A stretch of 64,000 nucleotides of DNA, from positions 558,001 to 622,000 of the forward strand of contig NZ_CP012543.1 of assembly GCF_004803795.1 (NCBI RefSeq). The letters run 5' to 3'. The DNA is from Campylobacter rectus. GTDB taxonomy: Bacteria; Campylobacterota; Campylobacteria; Campylobacterales; Campylobacteraceae. Position 1 is the stretch's first letter, and every line of letters starts with the position of its first letter. The position numbers and the translations under genes were made by a program. Positions 43,393 to 52,199 of this stretch are shown here, one piece after another. The notes under the pieces are model-generated. The model was not told the DNA's origin. It made no database searches and was given only the letters and a program-made list of their open reading frames with translations.

Positions 43393-44211
43393 CTAAAATT
43401 TAATCCCTCGTACGACCTGCGCGCCAAGGCCCGTTTGCATATGCCGCAAAAACATCGCGTGATAAAAGTCCCCCTCGTGCCCAGGCGCGTCGTAGGTGGC
43501 GACGAGGCTTGCTGGCACGACGACTCTGCGCCTGATATTTGCCTCGTTTGCGCTAAGCTTTAGGTGCGAGACTAGCTGATAGACGCACAGATCGGTGCAG
43601 TCGCCAAGCACCACAAAGGTGTTTATGTGCGGATTTTGCGCTATAAATTCGTTAAATTCGGTGCAGTAAGCCGCGCTAAGGGAATTTTTGCGAAAGATTT
43701 TTAGCTCGTCAAAAAACGGCAGTTTGCGCAGTTGAGGTATCGTATTTGCGCCATCGGTGCCTTTGATAGCGTGCGGCGGAAATGCGTCAAACTCCGCGCA
43801 GTTTGCCTCGTGGCTATCCTCGAGTAGCACGAGATTTCTCACGCCGGCTACGTAAGCCGCGCTAAAAGTCTGCACTACGCCGTCCGCGATCGCGCCCACT
43901 CGCGGGCTAGCTAGCGGCCCGGTGCTGCAAAATCCCTCTATCATATCCACGCTGATAAATGCGATATTTGCAAATTTATTCGCCGCGCCGCTTGCTAAAT
44001 TTTCGCTGCGTTTTTCTTTTAAATTTGCCGCCAAATTTCGCTCGTTTTGATTTACCGCGTTAGATTCGCCGCCCTTTTTATGCGAGCCGTCGTCAGCCCC
44101 AGCGCCGCGCTCAAATTTATCCGTCGCATCCAAAATTTCGCTAAATTTAATCTCCTTTAGCCCCTCAAACCACTCCGCCAAATCCTCTAAAATTTTTGCG
44201 TCAAATTTCAT
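43393..44211 (-). CDS. cysteine hydrolase (isochorismatase/nicotinamidase family)
   Basis: 272 residues from ATG 44211 (GGAAAG upstream; a frame reaching 44301 is less likely). The family triad is D89 in FISVDMIEGFC, K150 in HAIKGTD and C209 in GDCTDLCVYQL. A ~45-residue low-complexity stretch (~35-80, rich in Gly, Asn, Lys and Glu) precedes the catalytic core. Candidates are nicotinamidase or isochorismatase-like amide hydrolysis; the 'KGTD' motif favours nicotinamidase. Confidence 0.85.
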   Translation of the reverse strand: MKFDAKILEDLAEWFEGLKEIKFSEILDATDKFERGAGADDGSHKKGGESNAVNQNERNLAANLKEKRSENLASGAANKFANIAFISVDMIEGFCSTGPLASPRVGAIADGVVQTFSAAYVAGVRNLVLLEDSHEANCAEFDAFPPHAIKGTDGANTIPQLRKLPFFDELKIFRKNSLSAAYCTEFNEFIAQNPHINTFVVLGDCTDLCVYQLVSHLKLSANEANIRRRVVVPASLVATYDAPGHEGDFYHAMFLRHMQTGLGAQVVRGIKF

Positions 44212-44301
44212 TTTCTTTCCTTTTTTGGTTATTTTTTGTATCCGTTTGCTCGGCTCGCCGAAGCCAAATCGCCTGCCACCGAGCGAAATCTCAAACCGCA
44301 T

Positions 44302-44664
44302 CGCCCTAAATTTTCGCGGTAAATTTTATTTACCCGCCTTTTGACGATGACGTTGCTTTCCGAGAGTCTTGATGTCTTGCCGCAGACTTCCGGCTTTAGC
44401 CGGAGCGCGCGGTCGCGCGATCTGCAGTCGCTTGCTATGCGGTAGTTCGCATATCCCAAAAGGCTCGTAGGCGCTGCGTAAATCCTCTCGTCCGAGCTCA
44501 ATTCGGCGCTAAACTCCAGTAGAGCCCGCACGTCTAAAAACTCTCTTTTGCGACTTTTTGGCTGCGCTTTTTCGTGCTCGTCGCGGCTTTTTGGCTCGCT
44601 TTGCGCGCCCGAGCTCTAAAGCAATAAACTGTGCTAAAATGTCAAATTTCATCAAATTTGCCGC
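44302..44664. other. 363 bp spacer with only a weak decayed frame
   Basis: The minus strand shows a protein-like tail reading EPFGICELPHSKRL followed by a Lys/Arg-rich end, stopping at 44326, but no start codon with ribosome site exists and the frame is interrupted upstream. It may be a gene remnant. Nothing else recognised. Confidence 0.35.
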
Positions 44665-45663
44665 CTAGCCGCGCGTCTTTGCGGGCAAATTTACGCAAAA
44701 GCTCTTTGGCTCAAGCTCGATCTCGATACTGCCGCCGTGGGCTTGGACGATCTGCAGGCACAGGTGCAGCCCAAGGCCGTTGCCCTTTAGTTTGCTCGTT
44801 TTAAACGGCTCAAAGACCATGGCTTGGTTTTTGATCGGCACGCCGCTATCGGTCACGGCAAATTTATGCTCGTCGCCGCACCGCTCGTAGTCTATGCGCA
44901 CCCAGCCCTCGTCGTCCTCGTTTTCCTCGACCGCATCGATTGCGTTAAACAGCATATTTTGAAACACCATCGCGAGCAGATCGCGGTCGCCCACATAGAG
45001 CAGGTCGGGGAAATTTAGGCTAAATTTGATCTCCTTGCCGTAGGTGTAGCACTCTATCGCCGCTTCGCACTCGCCTTTTAGCTCGGCCAGGTTAAATTCG
45101 CGCGCGTTTATCGTGAGGCCTTTGGTGAAAAGCAATGTGGCCTTGATGATGCGCTCGACGCGCCAGATGGCCTTTTGCATCTGCTCGACGACGGGGCGAT
45201 CGTGGTTGCCCGCTTTTTTTATCAGCGTGGAGGCTAGCAGCGAGATCGAGCCCACGGGGTTGCGTATCTCGTGGGCGAGGTGGGCGGCGACCTGACCCAT
45301 CGAGGCTAGGCGCTCGGTGCGTTTTTCGGTCGTTATGTCGGTTGCGGAGATGATTTTTTTACCCTCTTTTTGGGCGATTTTGATGAGGTAGATTTGCCCC
45401 GCAGCGCTTATCTCGCCTCCCTCTTGCGGGATAAATTTTAAAATTTGCCCGAGTTTTAGGGCTTCTGAGTTTTGTAAAAATATCTCGCCCGCCTCGTCCA
45501 AAACCCAGATCGCATTGGGCAAAATTTCCACGATATCTTTGATGAAGCCTTGCAAATTCGCATACGACGCGGTTAGGTTTTTATACTCGCGCTCTATCAG
45601 ATAGGTCTGCTCGATCAGGCTTTTTAGTCCGTCTTGGACGCTGGTTTTATCGATCTGGGTCAT
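44665..45663 (-). CDS. flgS: flagellar sensor histidine kinase FlgS
   Basis: 332 residues, soluble. A coiled-coil/PAS-like sensory part (residues ~1-105) is followed by the dimerisation domain with H-box AAHLAHEIRNPVGSI (phospho-acceptor H131) and an ATPase domain with N-box (NMLFNAIDAVEE), G1 (VTDSGVPI) and G2 (GNGLGLHLCLQI). 'SASMGQVAAHL'-like wording and overall order match Campylobacter FlgS, which phosphorylates FlgR to switch on sigma-54 flagellar genes. Overlaps the upstream DUF234 gene by four bases. Confidence 0.9.
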   Translation of the reverse strand: MTQIDKTSVQDGLKSLIEQTYLIEREYKNLTASYANLQGFIKDIVEILPNAIWVLDEAGEIFLQNSEALKLGQILKFIPQEGGEISAAGQIYLIKIAQKEGKKIISATDITTEKRTERLASMGQVAAHLAHEIRNPVGSISLLASTLIKKAGNHDRPVVEQMQKAIWRVERIIKATLLFTKGLTINAREFNLAELKGECEAAIECYTYGKEIKFSLNFPDLLYVGDRDLLAMVFQNMLFNAIDAVEENEDDEGWVRIDYERCGDEHKFAVTDSGVPIKNQAMVFEPFKTSKLKGNGLGLHLCLQIVQAHGGSIEIELEPKSFCVNLPAKTRG

Positions 45664-46475
45664 AAAAGCTCCTCGAAATTTTCTAAATCAAAAAGTAAAA
45701 TTCGGTCGTTTTTTAGGCGGCGCACTTCGTTGCTAAAGCCGCTTTTGGAAAATAGCGCGACGGCATCGGGCTCAAAGCCTAGTCGCTCGCATTTTTTAAG
45801 GAGTAAATTTACCACGTTTTTGCAAATTTTATGCTCTTTAAATTTAGCTTCTCCGACGACGATGCGTCCATCAATGTTTAAAAATATATCTATCTCGATA
45901 TTTTTTGCCCACAGGCTTCGCACCCGCGCGGGCTCGATACCTAGCCTAAAGGCCAAAAGCTCGCGGCAAAGCAGCTCAAAGCCAAAGCCCGCGTACGAGT
46001 CGAACTCACGTCTAATAATCTCTATCAGCTCGGCCTTTTCGCCGTTTTTTAAAAGGGCAAAATTCGGCTCGATGAAATAAAACCAAAATCTAGTAAAATT
46101 GTCGTTAAATATAAATTTATCCTGCGCCAGCTCACGTCCCGCGCCTTTTTTGGCTCTTTGGCGTTTATCTTTTACGCGCGGTTTTTCCAGCGTCTTTTCG
46201 ATGCTGACTAGCCCTGAGTTTATCGCGGCGGCGTAAATTTTTAAGACAAGAGGACGAGGGAAGAATTTACCGAGCGTAAATTTTTTGCGGTCGTTTTTGG
46301 CGAATTTGCAAAGCGAGAATTTTAGCTCGTCCGCAAAGGGGCAATCAACGTAAAATCTCATCCGTAAAAGCTCAAATTTATCTAAAATTTCCTTTTCGAT
46401 CGCCTCGAAAATATCGTAATAATTCGCCTCAAATTTTAGCGCGTCAAAGACTAGATGAAAGTAAATAAGCTGCAA
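45660..46475 (-). CDS. DUF234/PD-(D/E)xK-like protein beside flgS
   Basis: 271 residues from a TTG at 46475, or 287 if initiation is at an unusual ATC codon (46523) which has AAGGAG 5 bases upstream while the TTG has no ribosome site. The C-terminal half has a nuclease-like core: NIEIDIFLNIDGRIVVGEAK, with D and ExK residues. The N-terminal half is helical. It is adjacent to flgS as in other Campylobacter. Function unknown; DUF234 partners are usually archaeal-type ATPases, but no ATPase domain is here. Confidence 0.75.
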   Translation of the reverse strand: MQLIYFHLVFDALKFEANYYDIFEAIEKEILDKFELLRMRFYVDCPFADELKFSLCKFAKNDRKKFTLGKFFPRPLVLKIYAAAINSGLVSIEKTLEKPRVKDKRQRAKKGAGRELAQDKFIFNDNFTRFWFYFIEPNFALLKNGEKAELIEIIRREFDSYAGFGFELLCRELLAFRLGIEPARVRSLWAKNIEIDIFLNIDGRIVVGEAKFKEHKICKNVVNLLLKKCERLGFEPDAVALFSKSGFSNEVRRLKNDRILLFDLENFEELL

Positions 46476-46591
46476 GATATCAAGGTGCTTAAAGCGCGCG
46501 AAGCTTGATTTTAAGGCGTAGATTTTTGCTCCTTTTTAGCCCATTTTAGCACAACTTTGGTTATAATTTCTTTTTTTTGTAAGGAAAAATT

Positions 46592-47884
46592 TTGGTTAGC
46601 ATCGACGAAATCAGAAAAAATATTATTTTAAAAAAAGGCGTGCGCTACTTTGACTACACGGCCTCGGGCCTAGCCTACGCGCCTATCGAGCGCAGGATCG
46701 CAAAATACCTAAAAACCTACGCCAACACGCACTCCGAAAGCGCCTCAAACGCGCTAAAGACGCAAAAACGCTACGAAAAAGCAAGGCAGAGACTAAAAGA
46801 CGCGCTCGGGCTTGACGAGCGATTTTATCTGATCTCTGCAGGCTGCGGCGCGACCGGGGCGATAAAGAAATTTGAGGAAATTGTGGGGCTTTACCTGCCG
46901 CCTATGAGCGCAAACCGCCTAGGCGAAGAGAGGCTAAAGGGCGCAAATTTGCCCCTCGTCATCATCTCGCCCTACGAGCACCACTCAAATGAAATCAGCC
47001 TGCGCGAGGGGCTGTGCGAGGTCGTGCGCATACCGCTAAGCAAGAGCGGAGAGATAAATTTCGGCAGGCTAGATCAACTGCTCAAAATCAACTCAAAGCG
47101 CGAGATCATCGGCTCTTTTAGTGCGGCGTCAAACGTCACGGGGATAATCAGCGACTATAAAAAAATCTACGTGATGATGAAGCGATACGGTGCGACCGTG
47201 GCCTTTGACGCGGCTAGCTTCAGCTCGCATGATAACCTCGACGCGGACTACTTCGATGCGCTATTTCTCTCGCCGCATAAGCTTTTAGGAGGCGTGGGTA
47301 GCTGCGGACTGCTCGCGATAAAAAAAGAGCTGGTAAAGTCGGACAAACCGACCTTCGCTGCGGGCGGGACGGTTAGTTACGTGAGTCGCAGCTCGCATTT
47401 TTTCGCGCCAAGCGTAGAGCGCACCGAGGAGGGCGGCACCCAGCACGTGATGGGGCTCATAAGAGCCGCGTTAGCATACAGGCTGCGAAACGAGGTCGGC
47501 CTAGACGTCATAAAAAGCCGCGAGGATGAACTTGCAAGGCTATTTTGCGAGGGGCTGGATAAGATCCCCGAGGTCGTGAGTTACTGCCCGCGCGCAGTGC
47601 CGAGGCTGCCGATTTTTGCGTTTAACGTAAAAGGCGTTTCGCCGTATGATTTTGCCGAAGCGCTGAGCAAGGACTACGGCGTGCAGACTCGCGCCGGGTG
47701 CGCATGCGCCGGCCCATACGGACACGACTTGCTCGGGCTAAAAGACGATCAGAAATTTGATCAAAAGCCCGGCTGGGTGCGCGTGAGCCTGCACTATTCG
47801 CACACGCAAAAAGACGTCGCCTATCTGCTAAAGGCTATCAAAAAAACTATTAAAAAATTTAAAACCAAAAAGGAAAAGAAATGA
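46592..47884 (+). CDS. class V aminotransferase / cysteine desulfurase-like PLP enzyme
   Basis: 430 residues. The N-terminus VRYFDYTASGLAYAPIE and 'YANTHSESASNALKTQKRYE' match the family; the PLP lysine is in LFLSPHKLLGGVGSCG, and 'TRAGCACAGPYG' near the C-terminus carries the loop cysteines resembling those of desulfurases. TTG start with AAGGAAAAAT upstream. Likely a SufS/IscS-related enzyme; the exact substrate is uncertain. Overlaps the next gene by ATGA. Confidence 0.85.
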   Translation: MVSIDEIRKNIILKKGVRYFDYTASGLAYAPIERRIAKYLKTYANTHSESASNALKTQKRYEKARQRLKDALGLDERFYLISAGCGATGAIKKFEEIVGLYLPPMSANRLGEERLKGANLPLVIISPYEHHSNEISLREGLCEVVRIPLSKSGEINFGRLDQLLKINSKREIIGSFSAASNVTGIISDYKKIYVMMKRYGATVAFDAASFSSHDNLDADYFDALFLSPHKLLGGVGSCGLLAIKKELVKSDKPTFAAGGTVSYVSRSSHFFAPSVERTEEGGTQHVMGLIRAALAYRLRNEVGLDVIKSREDELARLFCEGLDKIPEVVSYCPRAVPRLPIFAFNVKGVSPYDFAEALSKDYGVQTRAGCACAGPYGHDLLGLKDDQKFDQKPGWVRVSLHYSHTQKDVAYLLKAIKKTIKKFKTKKEKK

Positions 47885-48513
47885 ATAAAATTTTAGCCGC
47901 AGCCTTGTTTGCTCTTTGCGCCGTTTGCGCGCAGGCAAAGCCATATAGCCCCGAGCAGTACGCAAAGGTACTGCGCGAGTACAACTCCGTCGCGGGCGCG
48001 AACAACTATTTTGAAAGCGGTAAATTTAAAGAGGAATTCGAGCTTCGCAAAAAATACTGCGACGAAGGCCTAAGAGACGCGTGCGGAGACCTGGGGCTAC
48101 TCTACGTTACCGGTCTAGGCGCGCCAAGAGATAGCAAAAGGGCTGGCGAACTACTCGAGTACGCTGCCAAAAACGACGAGTTTAAAGCCATATCGGAGTA
48201 CTACGAAGCCGCACTTGACATAGCTCGCGCGGCGGAAAAGTACCCGGACGACAAGGTCACGCAGCACCTGGGAGCCGAGTTTAAAAACTCGCTAGAGCAG
48301 TGCAAAGCCTACAAGGGCGACCGCCACGTGTGCTTCCGCGCGCTGGTGATCAGCGGTATGTTGCCAAAGGGCGAGGGCGGCCTCGGACTATCGCAGACTG
48401 AGTTTGCCAAGACGTGGGAGGATATCGTCGTGAGCGACGTCGAGCGCAACGGCATGGACGAATCGAAAGTAAACGCGCTGGCGAACGAGCTAGACGGGCT
48501 GGCGACGCGGTAA
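47881..48513 (+). CDS. secreted Sel1-like protein coupled to the PLP enzyme gene
   Basis: 210 residues, signal peptide MNKILAAALFALCAVCAQA. Two Sel1-type units appear (EFELRKKYCDEGLRDACGDLG and the following 'GLGAPRDSKRAGELLEYAA'). It probably belongs to the same broad family as the protein at 40157, but is smaller. ATGA overlap shows coupling to the upstream gene. Confidence 0.75.
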   Translation: MNKILAAALFALCAVCAQAKPYSPEQYAKVLREYNSVAGANNYFESGKFKEEFELRKKYCDEGLRDACGDLGLLYVTGLGAPRDSKRAGELLEYAAKNDEFKAISEYYEAALDIARAAEKYPDDKVTQHLGAEFKNSLEQCKAYKGDRHVCFRALVISGMLPKGEGGLGLSQTEFAKTWEDIVVSDVERNGMDESKVNALANELDGLATR

Positions 48514-48975
48514 ATTTGTTTTTTTCGGCCAGGCGATCCGTCAAATTTGACCGTCCGCGCTTTTGTCTTTTAGCGAACGGCTTCGCGTCTCATGTAAATT
48601 TAGATTACTTGGCTCAAATTTGACGCGTCGGAAATTGCTAGGCTTAAATTTGGGTCGATTTTTGGGTAAATTTATCGAGCGGCGCATAATTTGCTTTTGC
48701 TCAAATTTGACCGCTTTTTACGGATAAATTTAGCTCTCTCCTGATGGCATTTTGCGGCTTGCGAGCTTTTGCCCGGCGGACTTTACGGCTATCTTTACGG
48801 CGTAAATTTGCTAAATTCTGCTAGCGCCCAGGCAAATTCGGTCGTCAGGCTTAAAGCCTCCGCTTGCGCTTTTTTTGCGCGCGGTCGAATTTACGCGCTC
48901 GCGCGGGTTTTGCCCAGCTCAAATTTGCGCGGCGTTAATTTTTACGAATTTACAAAAACTTTGGAGAAAATTTAG
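48514..48975. other. 462 bp spacer, no gene seen
   Basis: The interval is rich in the word AAATTTGA and its complement. A 68-codon frame (48769-48975) running into the next start lacks a ribosome site and looks like chance. No RNA or terminator signature beyond small dyads. Confidence 0.5.
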
Positions 48976-49476
48976 ATGCGAGATTCGCGCGAGTTTCAGG
49001 TCTTAGTGGGCGAGGTAAAAAACGTGAGGTGGAATGCGGCTACGGACGAGTGCGCTTTTGAGATCGCGGGCTCGAAATTTAACGTTAAAAACCTCAAAGA
49101 TTGCCTCGTGCCTCGCGAAAACGACTGCCTAGCTATCGCCTGTGACGCGAAAAACGAGGTTTGGAATTTTAAAAACTTAACCTCGGGCAAGTGGCTCAAA
49201 AACTACGCTTGGCGCGCGCACTTTATACTATCTTGGGCGGCGATCTTTGATATCGTTCCGGGTAAAATTTTAGGCGCGATTTTTGCGATACCTATCATTT
49301 ATCTAAGCAAGTATTTGTCCGAATTTGCAGGCATGGCGGCCTTGTTTGCCTTTGTTGTTTGCTTATTTTTATCGCTACCCTTTTTGCACATATACTGGAG
49401 CGAAAACAGGAGCTTAAGCGGCACGGTTCAGGCGTATCTAGTTTTAAGAAAATTTTTAAATGAGATGGATTTATAA
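48976..49476 (+). CDS. membrane protein, paralog 1 of an adjacent pair
   Basis: 166 residues: an N-terminal ~75 residue beta-rich domain (LVGEVKNVRWNAATDECAFE and onward) and two or three membrane helices after residue 80. The N-terminal domain resembles that of the following gene ('...LKDCLVPRENDCLAIACDAKN' versus '..LQSPLLPVNGGDETLVVCDKK'). No family recognised. Confidence 0.7.
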   Translation: MRDSREFQVLVGEVKNVRWNAATDECAFEIAGSKFNVKNLKDCLVPRENDCLAIACDAKNEVWNFKNLTSGKWLKNYAWRAHFILSWAAIFDIVPGKILGAIFAIPIIYLSKYLSEFAGMAALFAFVVCLFLSLPFLHIYWSENRSLSGTVQAYLVLRKFLNEMDL

Positions 49477-49506
49477 AATGACTCCAAATTTAAGCGGATC
49501 TTTTTG

Positions 49507-50382
49507 ATGATAACGCAAAACGGCCTAAAACTGCTCGGCGGCCGCGTAAATTCGCTTGAGTGCGTTTATAAAGACAAAAGCGGATTTGATTACAGCTTTA
49601 GCTTGGATGGGCAAATTTTAAACATCCGCACGCTGCAAAGTCCGCTCTTGCCGGTAAATGGCGGCGACGAAACGCTGGTTGTTTGCGATAAAAAAGAGCG
49701 AGTTTTGGGGCTAAAAAACCGCTCTTTAAACTCCGCAGCCTGGTACGCCTACGAGCCTAGCTCTTTTTTTGCGGCTCTGTTTTTCGTGCTGTTTTTGCTA
49801 TTTGGCGCGGCCGGCGTTTGGGCGATTTTCTCGGGATTTGGTGGACGGCAACCGCTTTTTAGCGATTTGCTACTTGTTTTTGGTTTCGGCTCTCTTGCCT
49901 TTGCTTGGTTTAAATATCACCGCGAGGCGTTTTTGGGCTTACGCGTTAGGCTGGTGCTCGGCGCCGTAAAAGAGCCCAAGGCAAACGGCAAGGTTAGCGG
50001 CGCGGTGCGCAACCTGCGGGTTTTTGAGACGAAAGAGAAAAACTATTTTAGCGTCACTATCGGCGATACGTTTTTGTGGGGTAGCAGCCCTAAAAAGCGC
50101 GCCCTGGAGCTAGCAAACGGCGACGAAGCGAGCGTGAAATACGAAAATTTCAAGGTTTTAGAAATACGAAATCTCAGTAAAAATCTGACGGCGAAAAAAT
50201 CGCAAGGCTTTTTTGAGAGAGGCGTTAGCTTTATCGCGGATATCGCGATTAGCCTTTGCGCGGGACTTGTTTTGCTCTATGCAGGGACGATGGATTTTTG
50301 GTTTTCGCCTTTTGCGGGGATTGCCGGCTTGATAATCTTGCTCGGCGGAGTCTGCTTTAACGTGTTTTATAAAAAAGATTAG
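49507..50382 (+). CDS. membrane protein, paralog 2 of an adjacent pair
   Basis: 291 residues from the ATG at 49507. N-terminal domain as in paralog 1, two membrane helices (~85-105 and ~115-135), then a second beta-rich domain around residues 165-225 (VSGAVRNLRVFETKEKNYFS) and two further helices at the end. The internal domain may repeat the N-terminal one. Function unknown. Confidence 0.75.
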   Translation: MITQNGLKLLGGRVNSLECVYKDKSGFDYSFSLDGQILNIRTLQSPLLPVNGGDETLVVCDKKERVLGLKNRSLNSAAWYAYEPSSFFAALFFVLFLLFGAAGVWAIFSGFGGRQPLFSDLLLVFGFGSLAFAWFKYHREAFLGLRVRLVLGAVKEPKANGKVSGAVRNLRVFETKEKNYFSVTIGDTFLWGSSPKKRALELANGDEASVKYENFKVLEIRNLSKNLTAKKSQGFFERGVSFIADIAISLCAGLVLLYAGTMDFWFSPFAGIAGLIILLGGVCFNVFYKKD

Positions 50383-50823
50383 CGTTTGGCGCGGTTTTTG
50401 CCGTGCAAGCGAGATAAATTTGATCCGCTGCATACGAGCTTTGCTTAAATTTGCCGTTTTTGGTTGTATTTTGCAGGGCTAAATTTAGACTTGCCGCAAT
50501 GCAAATCAAGCATAAATCACGGCTTTTGGTCGCTTTTTACGCATCTAAATTTAGAGTGCGGAGATCAAAATTCAAGTAAAGTCGCCTTAAATTTAGGCAA
50601 AAGATACAAACGCCGTCTCGGTCGTCTTTTTAGGCGGATAGGATAAGATAAGCTCTCGCAGTAAGGATTTGGCGCGAATTTACTGCATTTCACAAAAAAC
50701 CTTGCAAATTTTGCCGGGCGGTAAATCGCGGAAATAACGGCGATAAAGCTTAAATTTAGCCCGACCTTCGTGATTTAAGCGAGGCAAATTTACGCACGGC
50801 AAGGCTAACTGCGACCGTCAAAT
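50383..50823. other. 441 bp spacer, no gene seen
   Basis: No frame with believable start, composition and length is found on either strand. The sequence has several AAATTTAG/AAATTTGC words. Nothing else recognised. Confidence 0.5.
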
Positions 50824-51370
50824 TTAGCCTAAATTTCGCAAAAACTCCGCGTATTCTCTAGCGCCGCGCTCTAAATCGTCCTGGCTTGATACGTAGTCCA
50901 CGCCCGGAGTCTCCTCTGCGCCGTAAAATGCGAAAAAATCGCGGTAATCGGCGCGAAAATAGTATTTAAACGCAAGCTCAAACGGTGTAAGAACCTCACG
51001 CAAGCTAAAATGATAGCGTCCTTGCGGGCAGTAGTCGCTCTTTTTGATGCCTGCGGTCACGGCTAGCGCCACCTTGCGTCCCGCTATGCCGTCCGAACCG
51101 CGTCCGTAGGCAAAGCCGTGCGTCATCACCGCGTCGATCCATGATTTTAAAATCGGAGGGCAGGAGAAGTTGTGAAGCGGAAACTGCAAAGCAAGGGCGT
51201 CGTGGGCTCTGATGAGCTCTTGCTCGCGCGCGGCGTCGATACTTTTGCCCCCATAAACCTGCGTCAAATCATAAACGCTAAAGCGCTGCGGCTCTTTGAG
51301 GGCCTCTTGCAGCAGGCGTTTGTTTATGACCGAGTTTTGGATGTCTGGGTGGGCTAGGATGAGTTTTCAT
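50824..51370 (-). pseudogene. NAD(P)H:quinone oxidoreductase (flavodoxin fold) with frameshift at codon 3
   Basis: The true start is the ATG at 51370, with AAGGAG upstream, but the next bases AAAACTC are one A too long: with three A the product is MKLILAHPDIQNSVINKRLL and continues in frame to the end. The rest is the NAD(P)H dehydrogenase (quinone) family: 'ALQFPLHNFSCPPILKSWID', 'VTAGI' and 'PQGRYHF'. As sequenced, only translation from internal TTG codons is possible. It shares the lesion type (extra A directly after the start) with the SDR gene at 41764. Confidence 0.8.
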
Positions 51371-51434
51371 TTTTCTCCTTTTTAATCGAGCAAATTTTAA
51401 CTGTCGGCAAGCGCCACCTCAAGCTTGCAAATAC

Positions 51435-51534
51435 GCTGTTTCAAACTCCATCGGAGTAAATTTTAGCCCGCGTTTTTCTTGTTTAGCTCGGCCAGCTTTT
51501 CGGCGTTTTAAACTCCAACAGGGTAAATTTTAGC
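51435..51534. repeat. two-copy imperfect ~32 bp direct repeat
   Basis: TTTCAAACTCC.TC.G.GTAAATTTTAGC around 51437-51467 and TTTTAAACTCC.AC.G.GTAAATTTTAGC around 51505-51534, about 68 bp apart, in the 226 bp gap between the broken quinone reductase gene and thiE. Only two copies; too few and too variable for a CRISPR. Confidence 0.5.
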
Positions 51535-51596
51535 GAACTTGGCTTAAATTTGAGCGGAGTATTTGCGCGGTTTAGCGACGCAAATTTAGCGTATTT

Positions 51597-52199
51597 TTAC
51601 AAAAACGCTTGCAAATTTCGCAGATTTTCTTTTATGGATGCGGGCTGGTAGAGCGCTGAGATAACGGCGATGTAGTCTGGGTTTAGCGCGGCGATTTGGG
51701 CGATATTTGCTACGTTTATGCCGCCGATCACGCAAATGGGGATACGTAAAATTTCCTTTGCGCGCATTATCGTTTCAAATTTACAAAGCGAGGCGTTTGG
51801 TTTGGTTGGGCTCGCAAACACGGCGCCAAATGCCGCGTAAGAGGCGCCCTCATCCTGCGCCTTTAGCGCTAAATTTAGATTATCATAGCAGCTAACGCCG
51901 ATGAAAGCGTCATCGCCTAGTATCTTGCGAGCGGCCTTTACTCCGCCGTCGTCTTTGCCGATGTGCACGGCGTTTGCGCCTATTTTGGCGGCAAATTTTA
52001 CGTCGTCGTTTACGATAAATCTCGCGCCGTAGCTCTCGCAAAGCTCTTTTAGAGCAGTCGCTACGCGCTCGTTTTTTGGCTCAAGCTTGGTGCGGTACTG
52101 TAAAAACTTCACTCCGCACTCTAGCAGCTCGCGAGTTTGCTCGACCACGCTATTTTCGGGCGTTAGGATGTCGTCCGTGATAGCGTAAATTTTAGCCAC
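51597..52199 (-). CDS. thiE: thiamine phosphate synthase
   Basis: 200 residues, GTG start at 52199. Motifs 'LLECGVKFLQYRTK', 'FIVNDDVKFAAKIGANAVHI' and 'PICVIGGINVANIAQI' match ThiE; the enzyme joins HMP diphosphate and thiazole phosphate. It overlaps thiD by 8 bases. Confidence 0.93.
   Translation of the reverse strand: MAKIYAITDDILTPENSVVEQTRELLECGVKFLQYRTKLEPKNERVATALKELCESYGARFIVNDDVKFAAKIGANAVHIGKDDGGVKAARKILGDDAFIGVSCYDNLNLALKAQDEGASYAAFGAVFASPTKPNASLCKFETIMRAKEILRIPICVIGGINVANIAQIAALNPDYIAVISALYQPASIKENLRNLQAFL

Noticed and set aside
44229-44531. Minus-strand frame of 100 codons upstream of the cysteine hydrolase
   Set aside because: It overlaps the accepted start region of the hydrolase, lacks a ribosome site, and its composition (many Arg, Ser) looks like chance.
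48769-48975. 68-codon plus-strand frame leading into the membrane protein gene
   Set aside because: No ribosome site, biased composition and no similarity to the paralog's N-terminus; treated as chance.
50464-50646. 60-codon plus-strand frame
   Set aside because: No ribosome site and no protein-like pattern.
51435-51534. Possible CRISPR array
   Set aside because: Only two variable copies and no cas genes in the window.
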